Source: Todiramphus chloris collaris
Taxonomy: Eukaryota > Chordata > Aves > Coraciiformes > Alcedinidae
Direction of reading: 5' to 3'
NCBI GenBank assembly: GCA_025345505.1
Contig: JANVCC010000020.1
Coordinates: 53,121,523-53,185,522 of the forward strand
Length of the DNA stretch: 64,000 bases
The position numbers were made by a program, and so were the translations under genes. Under the pieces are notes generated by a model. The model was not told where the DNA came from, did not search any database, and worked only from the letters and a program-made list of their open reading frames with translations. Below, piece after piece: positions 38,404 to 50,535 of the stretch (its first letter is position 1; each line of letters starts with the position of its first letter).

Positions 38404-38894
38404 ATGGAGCAAGCTGAACATAACCCAAATGCTACTGTCAACCTCAGCTTTGCTGCAATCTACAATCTCCACAGTGGGGATTTAACCTCCTTGCGAAACT
38501 TTTCCTTCCCTTTCAATTTCAGTTACAGCGATTATGACCTGCCACTGGACAGTGAAGATGATATGACCAAAACTCGCACCTTCTTTGCAGCCAAAATTGT
38601 GATCGGGGTGGCTCTGGTTGGCATCATGCTGGTCTGTGGCATCGGCAACTTCATCTTCATTGCTGCTCTTGCCCGCTACAAGAAGCTGCGAAACCTCACC
38701 AACCTGCTGATTGCCAATCTGGCCATCTCAGACTTCATTGTGGCCATCGTGTGCTGCCCCTTCGAAATGGACTACTATGTAGTGCGGCAGCTGTCCTGGG
38801 AGCATGGCCACATTCTCTGTGCCTCAGTCAACTACCTACGGACCGTCTCCCTCTATGTTTCTACCAATGCTCTCCTGGCTATAGCTGTTGATAG
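38404..38894 (+). CDS. PROKR1: Prokineticin receptor 1, coding exon 1
   Basis: This encodes residues 1-163 and two bases of codon 164 of a class A GPCR for prokineticins (PROK1/PROK2), a plasma-membrane receptor that signals chiefly through Gq and calcium. The start at 38404 is chosen over 38377 because its context (gccATGg) is strong and the length fits the family. Visible features: N-glycosylation sequons at N9, N13, N32 and N38; TM1 about 62-88; TM2 with the NLAISD motif (D110); Cys139 for the extracellular disulfide; TM3 ending in the DRY motif, split by the intron. The donor is GATAG|gtaagt, phase 2. The N-terminal [11 protein letters not shown] segment agrees with PROKR1 as I recall it. 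PROKR2 is very similar; the neighbour APLF decides the name. Confidence 0.9.
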
Positions 38895-41800
38895 GTAAGT
38901 GGAGTGTTATCACTGCACAAGGAGATGGTCACAGCTTTGGGGGTTGGCTGTCCACATTTCTAAGTTTTTAACATGCTTAACTGTTGTGTAGCACCTCTGA
39001 TGGCAAGGTAGGTACTGCACAGACCTTGTTTCATAAAAATCTAATCACATGAGGTGATGATATTACCCTGGAGAAAACTCAGTGGAAATTTCTTGATTAA
39101 ACTTTTCAGGTGAAAAGAAAGTTGATTTATTAAAGTGGGGTTTTTTTCATTAAAAAATGCTTGATAGAAGTGTAGAAGAGGATAAGATAAACGAAAGAGA
39201 AAGAGAAACAAGCCAGAAAGACCCAGACATGAGGGTGTTCATCAGCACAACATAATACTGATTTGAACCATACATCTCTAAGAAACCTTTACTACCAGCC
39301 TACACAGCTTCTCTGAGTTTAACCTATTCAGTAAAAACTGACTTACACATTCTTCATCAAGAAAAGTAGTTGACTGGTGATACAGAATTTGACAAATGAG
39401 TTTCCAACAGGGTTATTGCTTTACAGGATACTTATTTCTCCCTCTAATGTATTTATCCCATTTATTTAGAAAGTAAAAGGTAAGACTTCTATCTAGGCTG
39501 CAAAATGGAGTTCTTACTCTGTGTCATGCTGTACTGAGAAAACCCATCATTAAATTAACCATTTTATAGTGCTGAGGTCTTAAAGTAGGTGCTCCAACCC
39601 AAAAGTGGATGCTTGGTGAGTGGGGCCAGCACTCTCCTCTCCATAAAAATACTTTCCTCTCATAGTCTCCTCTCTCTTCACTTGCTTCTCTGAGAATGGC
39701 ACATTGGCAGGTCAGGAAAGACCCAGAGGTCGTTCATGGCATGTGTATTTATAGCACTGTCCAGAAATGATAAAATGTTCTATCAACTCAGTTTAGTGCA
39801 GATTTTTCTACAGCCTTCATAATGGGGTAAACAGAACATAATGATAACCACCCAGCTACACTACCTGCTTTACACTTCAGTCCTCCCTGGTGCTGAGGAT
39901 CAGCTTCATGCTGACATAAGTCTGACACAACTGATCACAGAAAGCCAGAGACCCACAGACTAAACTCTTTACAGAAAGCCATCTTTCATGTACAAACACA
40001 ATAGACATCCCTGTATACCCTCTGCATATCCGCACTGTATGTTTCTCATCCCAGCCACCCTCCCACCCCCTTCCCCATTTTTACCCAATTTCTCTCATGT
40101 GCCACTTTATGTTATAGTCTAATGTTGCATTTTTTTTGGTGCCTGATCCCAAAGACAGCCCAGGTGCAGTTAACCCTGCTGACGGTTGTACAGATACAGC
40201 TTGGGCACAACTGGTTTGACTGTTACTGACACCAGCAGAAGACTTTGGTGAAGTTCAGAAATGTTTTCTGGCCTGGGGGAAAGGACAATCAGCTCCTATA
40301 AAATAAATCCTTAACAAATGTCTAACAAAATAACATTTACACAGCTACCGAGGACTCATGGTTAAGCTTCTAAACATGATCATGTATGCAGGACCATTGT
40401 CTGCTACTTATGTATTTCAAATTCTAAAAAACCTTCCTGGAAAGCTTTGCTAGTGCATCCCATGTTGATGAAGTAACATGGGTCATTGAGGCCTTCTGCC
40501 TCTTAAGAAATCGGAAGATTTCTAGCATATCTCTCTAAGTATCTTTCAAAACAATCATGGAAATAATTAATCTCTGAAGTTTGTTGTCAGGACACACAGT
40601 GTTCTGGCTTCACTGCCCTTTTATTTTTGTGAGCTTTTGTCTTGATAAACAGAGAGAAACCTCGTTCATTTAACAATCAACCATTCCAAGTTGGTTATGT
40701 CATGTGGGTCATCAGTTTTGGTTTCTCAAAAGAATAAGAGGCTTTAAACAAAAGCCTTCCCATGTTTAGATCATTTAAAAGGGCTCACCTGTGCAGAGAG
40801 GGTAAACCTGTCCCACAGGATTCCCCTTGGATTGGGTTCTCTTTCATCTTCCATGATGTCTACTCACATGAAATGTAGGAATTTGAAGTATTTAAGGCCA
40901 CATCTTCATTAGGAAATAATGCAGTGTGAAAAGAGAGGCTCTGAAGAGCAAGAGTTTCTACTAAGGGTCCAATGTCCATGCTGTAAATATGTGGGGGGGT
41001 TAACTTTAGTTGGGTTCCCTGGATGGAACATCCATGGGCATTTGGTCTGTACACTTTTGAAGCACATCTTCCAGGACAATTTCCTCTGAACTCAGTTCAT
41101 CTGCTGCCCGACCACTCCACAGTAACAGCCAAACTGTGGTAAGAAATGACAATCAGGACATCCATCACAAAAGCTCCATCCTGACTCTCTTGTGGAGATC
41201 TACCCCATCCATCCGAACATTCTGCTGAGCAGATATGTGTCCTTATGAAAGCCTACACATGCATTATCCCACAGCCTTGTGTCCACAGGACCCAATCTAA
41301 AAATATTCATTTAGGAGCTTCAAAATGAGGCTGAGTAATTCTGCTGGCCCTTGACATCTAGACTGTGCTATTAAGAGCAATGTACAATTTATCTGCTTCC
41401 AAGATCTGGCTGATGAAAAGCACGACTGACTTTCCATTTTATTTGGGAATGAATACATCCTCTGGATACTGTCTATGTATAGAATATATACAGACAGAAA
41501 AGCCTCTGAATGAATGAGAAATTCCACTGTTTGAAATAATCCTTTGTGTTAAATACAATTGCACTGGGAGCCTGACAAAAACCTCCTTCTAGCAGAAATA
41601 GCCTAATTTTTCTGGGAAAGAAATAATAAAATTAGGCCCCCAATATAAGCCCTTCTTACACCTATAGCTTCTTAAAAAATCAAACCCCCCAAACTCCAAC
41701 CTAACAAAAACACCCAGAGTGAATGCCATTTGGTCCTAGCCCCTTTTTAACTGAACCAAGGGCAATTGATGGATCCATTTCCTCACAATTTTCTGTGAAA

Positions 41801-42736
41801 CACCACAGTGAACCTTGCAGCTTTACAGTCATAGGGAACACAAATACCTAACTCAAGTTTCACAGTTTGGCACATTACTTAACACAGCTTATTAAGATAG
41901 ATACGAAGTCCTTTGCTGGTGGCTTGAAAACTTGCTCACCTATAACTGCTCACTAACATCTGCTTCACATACCCCATAGAATAACAAAACAAAACAAACA
42001 AAAGAAAACAAACAAAAAAAAGAAACACTATGAGGTATGTTTGACCTCTGAGAAAAAGAAGGATATTTAAATAGTTCTCTGCCTAGGGAAAGCATTTTCC
42101 AGCTTCTCATATCTGTCTTCTTACCTGCACCTGACTAGGTGTATAGTACTGCATGTTTCAAACTCTCACTAGAACATGTGTCATCCAGCAAAGGATTTCC
42201 AGATGCTATATCGTGGCACACCCTGGATATGACACCACCTGTGTATTATGCTGGGCCCTCCAAACATATTTGTTAGCAACAGGAAGATTTGCTCCCCTTC
42301 TCCTCTTCCTGTCTTTCCATAACTCCCAGACATGTGATTCATGTTAAAAAGGAAAAGTCTGTGATACAAAATTGCAACTTTTTGTTTCGTTCACAAGTGG
42401 GATTTTCAAAACTGAGGTCTTTTAAAAGGTCTTTAAAACTGATGCTTTTAAAAGCATCCTCAGACACCTTAATGTATGCTCAGATTTCTCAGATTTCTAA
42501 GTACCCACTGTCCTTATAAACCCTTCAGCCACTCCAACGTTTCTGCCTAGATTTAGGAACTCAGCTTGAGGCTGCTACTTTGGAAAATTTTCTTAACTCT
42601 CTTCACACACAAGTTTGTCAGGCTCTCTCCTCAAGCATTTCCTCCTGCCTAAATTCTGCCCACTTGCATTTTAAAGTATATTCTGACTAACAGTGTTCTC
42701 AGACTTCTTCATTTTAAATGTAATTGTCTGTTCTAG
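38895..42736 (+). other. PROKR1: PROKR1 intron (3842 bp)
   Basis: It is bounded by gtaagt at 38895 and ttctag at 42731-42736, and splits the Arg codon of the DRY motif. This intron position is shared by vertebrate prokineticin receptors. Inside I see only an AAAAC-type simple repeat (41984-42030) and no other gene. Confidence 0.9.
41984..42030. repeat. (AAAAC)n-like simple repeat
   Basis: A run of aacaaaacaaaacaaac-type units with interruptions, inside the PROKR1 intron. Confidence 0.85.
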
Positions 42737-43433
42737 GTATCTGGCCATTGTTCATCCACTGAAACCACGCATGAATTATCGAACAGCAACCTTCCTAATT
42801 GCCTTGGTCTGGATTGTCTCCATATTTGTAGCTATACCATCTGCATACTTTGCTACTGAAACGGTGTTATTTATAGTGAAAAACCAGGAGAAAATTTTCT
42901 GTGGTCAAATTTGGCCAGTTGACCAGCAGATGTACTACAAATCATACTTCCTCTTCATCTTCGGTATTGAATTTGTTGCACCTGTGATTACGATGACCTT
43001 GTGTTACGCCAGAATCTCTCGGGAGCTTTGGTTTAAAACTGTACCAGGATTTCAGACAGAACAGATCAGAAAGAGGCTTCGGTGCAGAAGAAAAACTGTG
43101 ATGGTGCTGATGTGCATCCTGACTGCCTATGTTCTCTGCTGGGCACCCTTCTATGGCTTCACAATTGTCCGTGACTTTTTCCCCACCATCTTTGTGAAAG
43201 AGAAGCATTATCTTACTGCTTTTTACATAGTTGAATGCATTGCTATGAGTAACAGCATGATCAACACCATGTGTTTTGTAACCGTAAAAAACAACACCAT
43301 GAAGTATTTCAAGAAGATCATGTTGCTCAGATGGAGATCAACATATAAAGGAAGCAAATCAAGCACAGATTTAGACCTGAGAACAAATGCACTGCCAGTC
43401 ACAGAGGAGGTAGACTGCATAAAACTGAAATAA
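42737..43433 (+). CDS. PROKR1: Prokineticin receptor 1, coding exon 2
   Basis: This completes the receptor (residues 164-395; human PROKR1 is 393 aa). It contains TM4, ECL2 with Cys219 (partner of Cys139), TM5, a basic third loop ([11 protein letters not shown]), TM6 with the CWAP form of the CWxP motif, and TM7. TM7 has NTMCF where most class A receptors have NPxxY, a normal trait of this family. The tail ends EEVDCIKLK, close to the conserved family end. No stop or frameshift is present, so the gene appears functional. Exon 1 and exon 2 join in frame (491 + 697 nt). Some tail residues resemble PROKR2 as much as PROKR1, so naming by sequence alone would be uncertain. Confidence 0.92.
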
Positions 43434-44224
43434 ATTTTCTGCAGTTCCAATCTCACGTGTTTTTGAGAGGGGGTATAATGCCTTCTCTGAAGCTTCTTCT
43501 TTGCCTGTGGGAATACCCACTGTTGGTGAGAGGCTTCAAAAAGCAGTCTACTGTGCATTCACACCAGAATTCTTTTCACTGGACTGCTGTATAAGCCCAT
43601 AAGTGTGATGCTGTGCTTCAGTTCACCCATCTGTAAGTTTGGGATGTAGACACTCATTTTAGAGTTGTTTAAAATCAAAGATGAACAAAAATGTTTATGA
43701 ATGCTTTACAGCGTATTACAATGATAGAAGCATTGGCGTCTGATCCTTGCAATGATGCCTCTTTCTTCTTAAGAGAAGTATCTTAACTCCTTTGAGCTTA
43801 TCATTCATACTTTTAAGCTATTTGGTGTCCTTTTCCTTCTGCTCACAAGAGGAAGGATGGCAAAAAAGCCCACTTGGCTTCATGACATTCTTTATCCTCT
43901 CAGTTTACCTCTCATGATGAAGCTCCTTAAAGTCTACAGACCACCAGCTTTCTATTGTCCGATGTGCATCATGCACATTCTCAACAAAGCCAAATACTGC
44001 TTCATAGTCTAGTGAAAACATCAAATGTCTTCCTGTGACACCTTGTTTAAGAATATTTTATTGACATTCCACTCTGTAGTTCTATGTAGCGTGTTACATT
44101 ATTTATTATGAGTTTGGAAAGGGGACAGCTACATATTGAAGGGACCTGTTCCTTTCTCTCATCTCCAGGAACCCTATATCCAGGTTCTGCTGCCTTCAGT
44201 TGCTGAGCTCTTCACACCATCTAT

Positions 44225-44465
44225 CACAAAATTGTAGAGTTTGGGAATGACATCTCCAGATAGTCTAGTCCACCCCTCTGCTCAAACAGGATCAGCTATA
44301 ACAGGCTGACCAGGATGGTGTCCATTTAGGCTTGTATTGACTCCAGGGATTGAGACTCCACAGCCTCCCTGGACCACCTGTGACAGTGTTCAACGGCCCT
44401 CATAGTAAAAAAGTGTTTTCTTATGTTCAGAATTTCATGTGTCTCAACTTCTTTTGCAGTAGGAC
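44225..44465 (-). mobile_element. CR1 LINE fragment in PROKR1 3' UTR
   Basis: Segments such as 'agtctagtccacccctctgc', 'gagactccacagcctccctg' and 'ctcatagtaaaaaagtgttt' follow the order of the reverse-complemented CR1 3' end. It lies antisense within the probable PROKR1 3' UTR. Similarity fades after about 44465. Confidence 0.85.
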
Positions 44466-45000
44466 CCATACAAAACCAGAGCATGCTAGTGCGAGAAAAT
44501 CCACTCTGCTGAACCAGGCCTAGACATCTTACCAAGCTTGGGCACAACTTCAAAACAAAGTACGAGTAGAGCCAACACAGGACAGAGTTCTTGAGATACC
44601 TGTCTTTCTGCAAGTAATGGAGACAGACTCTAGGCTTCAGCAAGACACTCCCTCCTTCAGCTAAGGAGCTCATTGTCTGGTGAAACATGAGGCAACAACC
44701 CAGGATGAATTCTGCACCATCTCTCCCAGTGCTGTTTTTACGATTCTGAGTTTGTACAACTCCAGCATGGATGTTTCATAACTGATAATTGTGATAAAGC
44801 AGGTGACAGTAGCAGTAATACCTACTCATTAAACTACACAAAGGGTATCATGGACTTCTGTGTATTGAAATCATGTCTTTTCTATTATGATGACAAATGC
44901 TTCGTGTTTTAAAGTATGTGGTACTGCCTACTTTTTGAGTAAATGGCTTTTGTAAATACTTTGGCTATCTGTGAATATAAAGTGAGCAGGAAATCCTGCT

Positions 45001-45006
45001 AATAAA
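45001..45006 (+). promoter_or_regulatory. PROKR1: Candidate PROKR1 poly(A) signal AATAAA
   Basis: AATAAA lies about 1.57 kb after the stop codon and is followed by T-rich sequence (attttttctatttttccctttag) about 40 bp downstream, as expected of a cleavage region. Confidence 0.55.
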
Positions 45007-45020
45007 GCAGTAAACATGGA

Positions 45021-47590
45021 TTCCATATCATCATTGTGAATTATTTTTTCTATTTTTCCCTTTAGACAAAATTTTCCTACCCAGAGGACTAATGTGAATT
45101 ATCTCATTTCTGCTAAAGAAAAACTACCTAGATGACCAATTAAATTTCATGATAAAAGGATATTCAAATCCATTCAAGTGCTCAAATATTCTTGTCAATA
45201 GGCACTCTTAAAAAATACATGTTGGAGAGGATATCATCATTTATTCTGTTAGGCAAAGCAATTACTGGAATCGTTCTTCAAAATGACATCTTTGAATAGG
45301 GCTAAATATCAAATCCATTTGTTTCCCAGCCTGACAAAGAAATGTAAAGGATTAGAGTTGCAGTATTTCATCATCAAAAGGTTTCATCTTGTAATTTCTC
45401 TTGAAATATTATGGTGTCTTCTGAAACTATGCACCTCTGTTTATGTCCTGAATCATTTCCTAGTTATTGGGGATTATCTAGCTGTATAACCTGTTATTAG
45501 AGTGTCCTAATACTCGTTCCCACCACTTTTTTCTAGACCTTTTCTTAGTGCAACAAAACCAAACAAACGACAATTTTCCACACCTGGAAATCCACCTTGG
45601 GCTGAGTTATTTAAAAACCAAAAGCTCAACCTCCAGAGAGAAATACAGTGCCAAGCAAAAACTAGGGGGAAGAAATTCTTTAAAATTCTGAAACTCACTT
45701 AGAGAGCTCTGCTGATCTGGCCCGCCCAGTGTTGCTGGCCACCACTGCATCCCTACCCCTGCAAAGGATAGTAAAACAGCAGCTACCACGGCCCCTGTTG
45801 TGGATTTAGGTTTTGGAGTATGCAACATTGTTGTATTTTGACATTTTGAGGTCTTCCCAGCAGCAGTGTTTCAGCCTGAACCACTGAATAGGGCATGAGA
45901 ACAAGCTGTGCTTTGCCCTCATCTGCCTTTGTTGTGAGCAGCATCCCCAAGAAGAGGCGGATTCACACTGAGCAAGGGCAGTGTTCCCCAGTCCCCAGAG
46001 CAGAGCAACCAAGCAGCCACATCACTCTTAGCCTGTGTCTACAACAACTCCCAACATCCCAAAACTGGCCACAGGTTTCACTTTCAGGGACCAATATCTG
46101 CTCCTAAACTGAGCTCCAGCAGCCGGGGGCCCAAGGCAGCGAGCCTAAGGGCCTTGCTTGGGGACAGAAACCCCACAGAGCTTTTTTCTCCCAAGAGAAC
46201 TCATTTCATCTAGGGAGTGACAGGGTACAGCCCCCTGCATCAGCCAGGACCTGCGTGACACCTGTGACTGTACTGAAATGGAGCATTTAAAAAGACTCCT
46301 AAAGTCACTTAAAAACTCCCTTTAAGTGCAGAAGTGTGCAGTGGGGACAGGCCCTGACCTGAGCAGCTCCCTTGGGCTAGGGGTGCATGCAGGCCATGGT
46401 CCGACCAGAGCAGCTGAGGGACAGGGCCAGACTTCATTTCAGCTTCCTACAGCTTAAGTGAGTTGCACAGAGAAAAAGGAACAGAAAGGCTTTTTTGCAC
46501 CCACTCATCTCAGGCAAGGGAACATGGGTGCCAGCTGGTGCTCTGGAGAGGGGTGCTTCCGTCAGGTGAGGGCTACTTTGCTGCCTCCTGCCTGGCCTCT
46601 CCCTGCAGAAACACTTTCTCACCTGCATTAAACAGCAACATTTAATGAGGGAACTGAATATAGGCTGCACCTACCCAGAGCTCTGCTTGAAAGAGCAATC
46701 CTTAAACAGAGAAAGAAAAGCACAAACTGTCAGCAAGGCAGCATCTGCTGCAGAGGACAATCAGCCCCTTCCAGCACAAGTTCTTACCCATCAGAAGGCA
46801 GTAAATACCGCAGCCAAACCTCTATGACGACAGGCTGCCCACTCTTACCTCCAGTGGCACAGCAGCAATAAGGACTTCACCACACAGGAACTGTGGGATG
46901 TGTCAAGGATGAGGAGTAGATGGGGATGAAGCATCCTCCTGATAGCTGTTAGCAGGGTGTAGAAAACCATGCAGGGAATAAATCAGATGCCACCATGTTG
47001 TGGCTTGCTCCAATTTTTATTGCCAAAAGCAAACACGTGGTGCTATCATGCCAGATTCCCTCTCAGCTGTCCTCCTGCGGCTCAGCTCCCAAAAACAGAG
47101 GCTCCCTTCTTTCTACAGCAGCTCCTCCAGGGACAACCAAAGGTAAAATCCTGCTCCTTCAAACTGGCTCTCTGAAAAACAAAAAAACAGGTGTAACTGG
47201 AAATTAAAAAGGCGACCCTGAATGGCTAAGAGAGGATTAAGAGAAGAAAAAGCAGTTCCTCTCAGCAACAGGCATGGAGAAAAGAAAGTATGTATTTTAA
47301 TAAAGCAATAGCAGAAAGAGAAACCCCAACCATTGCTCCTCTCCCAGAGGAGGATGATGTGCAAGATGCAAGACCAGTCTGGGTCACAAAAGCCAGAACA
47401 CAACATTCCCCTGAGGACTGCCTAACTCGCTCAGAGGCTCAGACTTAAGGGTGTTCCTTCTTTGAGCCTGGCAGCCTTTCCTGTGGCAACAGCACCCTCC
47501 AGCTGCTGCCTCTGCAGCTCAGAATCACAAGCCTACGGCATGGGCCTGGAAACTGCACCAGCTCACACTAGCCGCACGGGTGACAGGGGC
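45021..47590. other. Non-coding stretch, no gene recognised
   Basis: Base composition rises in GC from about 45700 onward. No exon, RNA gene or known repeat was recognised. Overlapping open frames near 46400-47400 occur on both strands without domains. Confidence 0.5.
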
Positions 47591-47990
47591 AAAAAATACA
47601 CCAGGAAAGCATAAGACATGCCCGACAACACGGGCGTGGCAATGCAAAGTACAAGACGGCCCAAGATGTACAACACATACAATACACTACAGAATACAAT
47701 ACAGTACCGCCGGTAGGAAACATACCATACAATATATACCATATTTACCGTGCAACATGATACAAAAATACACAAGACAGCAAAATACACAATACAAAAT
47801 ACAATCAACAATACAAAATGTAACTCACAAAACAGAAAATATCATAGAGTACAATAGATAAATAGCATACCATAGAAAAGATACCATACCATACAGACCA
47901 TACAAGGCATACACCACAATATAGCCCATTCCCTAAACACCATTCCCTACATACCACACTCTACAATACCAGATTATACCCTAGACATGG
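47591..47990. repeat. A+C-rich 'ATACA' array, block A1
   Basis: Degenerate tandem units built on ACAATACA / ACCATACA / AAAATACA. Almost no G occurs on the + strand. The block ends with a conserved phrase (cattccctaaacaccattcc, then taccacactctacaatacc) that recurs at the end of block A2. Confidence 0.85.
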
Positions 47991-48375
47991 TTCTTCCACA
48001 CAGCACAGTGAAGTACTCCTCAGCATAGCACTGTGAAAGTCTCCAGGAGAAAACAGGCAGCTTGATGAAGACATCCTTTAGGGCCACATGATGATAGGCT
48101 CCTCTGGGGCAGCAGGGTGAACTGCTCCTTGGTGTGGTGCAGTGAAGGACTCCTCTGGTACATCACAAGGAAGGGCTCCTCTGAATCAGGGTGATGAAGG
48201 TCTCTTCCAGTGCAGCACAGGGAAGGGCTCTGCGAGCACAGTGCAGTGAAGGGCTCCTCAATGCTGTCACAAGGAAGGGCTCCTCCAGTGCGTTGTGATG
48301 AAGGGCTCCTCCTTGGCAGGGCAAAGGTGGACTCCTCTGATGCAGCACACTGAAGGGCTCCTCTGTGGTGGAGGT
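47991..48375. repeat. 'GAAGGGCTCCTC' minisatellite, block B1
   Basis: Units of roughly 30-36 bp of the form GTGAAGGGCTCCTCTGGTGCAGCACA, imperfect. It begins with a less repetitive lead (cagcacagtgaagtactcc, then gtctccaggag) shared with blocks B2 and B3. It ends ctcctctgtggtggaggtga, then caacaa, the same transition seen at the end of B2. Confidence 0.9.
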
Positions 48376-48665
48376 GACAACAACAAAATAGAAAATAAAA
48401 CAGAATACATAACAGAATCCAAGAGATAAAATAATTTCAATGCATAATGTGCAAAACAAAACAACACCAGACCAAACAATAGAAAATATAAGACATACAA
48501 ATAGAATACGTACAAATAGACATACAGTAGAAAATGCACTCCCATGCTATATCATACCCTACCATAGAGACCAAACCATACAAGGCATACCCCACCATGC
48601 AATACATTCCATTCCCTAAACATCATTCCCTAAATACCACAATCTACTATACCATACCCAAATTA
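48376..48665. repeat. A+C-rich 'ATACA' array, block A2
   Basis: Starts with 'aacaaaatagaaaataaaac' and carries 'ccatacaaggcataccccac' and 'cattccctaaacatcattcc', clearly homologous to the end of A1. Confidence 0.85.
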
Positions 48666-49875
48666 TGGGTCTTCCACAGGGCACTGTGATGGTCTCCAGG
48701 AGCAACCAGGAAGCTTGCTAAACACCTACTCCAGGGCCAGGTGACAATGGAATCACCTAGGGATGTGTGGTGAAGGGCTCCTCTGGTGCAGGGCTGATGA
48801 TGGCCTCCTCTGGGGCAGGGGTGATGATCAGCTCCTGCAGCATGTGCCAATGAAAGGCTTCTCTGGGGCAGCAGTGATGATGGGCTCTTGGGTGGCACCG
48901 TGCAGTGCTCCTCCGGTGCATTGTGATGAAGAAATCCTCCAAGGCAATGTTGTGAAGGACTTTGGTGCTGTACAATGGAGGGTGTCCTCCAGTGCATCAG
49001 GATGATGGGCTTCTCCAGGATAGCAGTGATGACAGGCTCCTCCAGTGCAGCACAGTGAAGGCATATTCTGGCACAGTGAGGGGAAGGGCTCCTCCAGCAT
49101 GGAACAATGAAGACTCCTCTGGTGCAGCACAGTGAAGGACTCCTCCGTGGTGATACAATGAAGGGTCTTTTGGCTTGGTGCAGTGACAGAGTCCTCCGGC
49201 ACAGAGTAGTGAAGGGCTTCTCTGTGGTGGCATAGTGAAATCCTCCTGTAGGCCAGCATTGTGAAGGACTCCTCTGGTGTGATGTGGCAAAGGTCTCTTT
49301 CTGCATGATGTGTCACAATGAAGGGCTCCTCTGGCTTGAAGTGATGAAGGATCCTTTTTCGCGGCATGGTGAAGGGCACTTCTGGGATGATACATTGAGG
49401 GCTCCACCAGCACATACAGTGAAAGGCTCCTCTGGGGCAGTGCAGTGAAGGGCTCCTCTAGGTGAAGTGCGGTAAAAGATCCCAAGAAGACCTAGCTGTT
49501 GTGCTGAATAGCTCCTCCTGAACAGCACAGGACTCCAAGAAGAGCTGGGCAGCGCGGTGCAGGGCTTGTGAGGGAGGTGGGGTGAAAGACTCCAAGAAGA
49601 AACAGGAATTGCAGCAATGGGCTTCTCTGGATCACTGAAGGACTCTTATGGCACATCATGATGAAGGGTTCCTCTGGAGCAGGGTGACAAATGGATCCTC
49701 CGGTGCAGTGTGATGAAGGGTTCCTCCTGGGCAGGGTGAATAAGGACTTCTCTGTCATGGCACGGTGAAAAGCCCCTTAGAGTGATGCACTGAAGTCCTC
49801 TTCAAAGGCAGGGATGATGATGATGGTCCCCTCTGGTTCTTCACCATGAAGGGTTCATCCGTGGTAGGGTTGACA
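48666..49875. repeat. 'GAAGGGCTCCTC' minisatellite, block B2
   Basis: The longest minisatellite block, about 1.2 kb. It starts 'ggtcttccacagggcactgt' and 'gtctccaggagcaaccagga' and then has dozens of GAAGGGCTCCTCnGG units of variable length. The minus strand stays open in all three frames for hundreds of bases, reading repeats of EEPF and RSPSL. This follows from the unit composition and is not evidence of a gene. Confidence 0.9.
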
Positions 49876-50535
49876 ACAATAACATAGAATTTAAAATAGA
49901 ATAGAAAATACAGTACAACAGATAAAACAATTAAAATACCACACAATACAATACAGACATAAAAGACATACAAGACAATACAAAATACAATATATACAAT
50001 AAAATACACACACTTCAGTAAATACAGTACAAACCAAACAACACCAGACAACAGAAAATACTGTATAATACATACAATACAAAATACAATACCATACTAT
50101 ACCGTGACATATAACAGAAACCAGGTAATACCTATCATAGAGCACATAGCAAAATATACCTTACAAGCCAAGCAAAACCATATAACATACAACACAGTAT
50201 ATACCATACTTAACATACCATTTCCTAAACACCATACCATAAATACTACACACTAAACACCATGCCATAAACACCATACATTAGGCTACCATACATAAAG
50301 TACATACCATACATACCATGCCACACAAAATATATCTTACCATACATATGATAAATACAATGCAAAATGCAACACAATGCAAAACATAAAGCAATTCATA
50401 GAATACAATACCCCACCTCATACCATACAAAGTATAAAATATACACCACACAATATAAAAATCAATACCATACCTACCCTATCTTCAAACCATACCATAG
50501 AAAGCACACCATATAGAAAATAGAAACAATACCAG
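49876..50535. repeat. A+C-rich 'ATACA' array, block A3
   Basis: The longest of the A+C-rich blocks, made of CAATACA, ACCATACA and AAATACCAT units. It starts with 'caacaataacatagaattta', matching the start of A2. Confidence 0.88.

Larger units (their letters stand above)
43434..45020 (+). other. PROKR1: PROKR1 3' UTR (inferred)
   Basis: The first clear AATAAA after the stop is at 45001-45006, giving a 3' UTR of about 1.6 kb. The stretch is AT-rich, with ATTTATT-like elements near 44100 and an embedded CR1 fragment. The end is inferred, and other poly(A) sites could be used. Confidence 0.5.

Noticed and set aside
38404-43433. Calling the receptor PROKR2
   Set aside because: Sequence is close to both paralogues, but the N-terminal [11 protein letters not shown] segment and the neighbour APLF favour PROKR1.
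48647-49485. Long minus-strand open frames (up to about 219 codons) rich in EEPF and RSPSL repeats
   Set aside because: All three minus frames are open across the same minisatellite because of its unit composition. There is no start context, domain or splice site. This is repeat DNA, not a gene.
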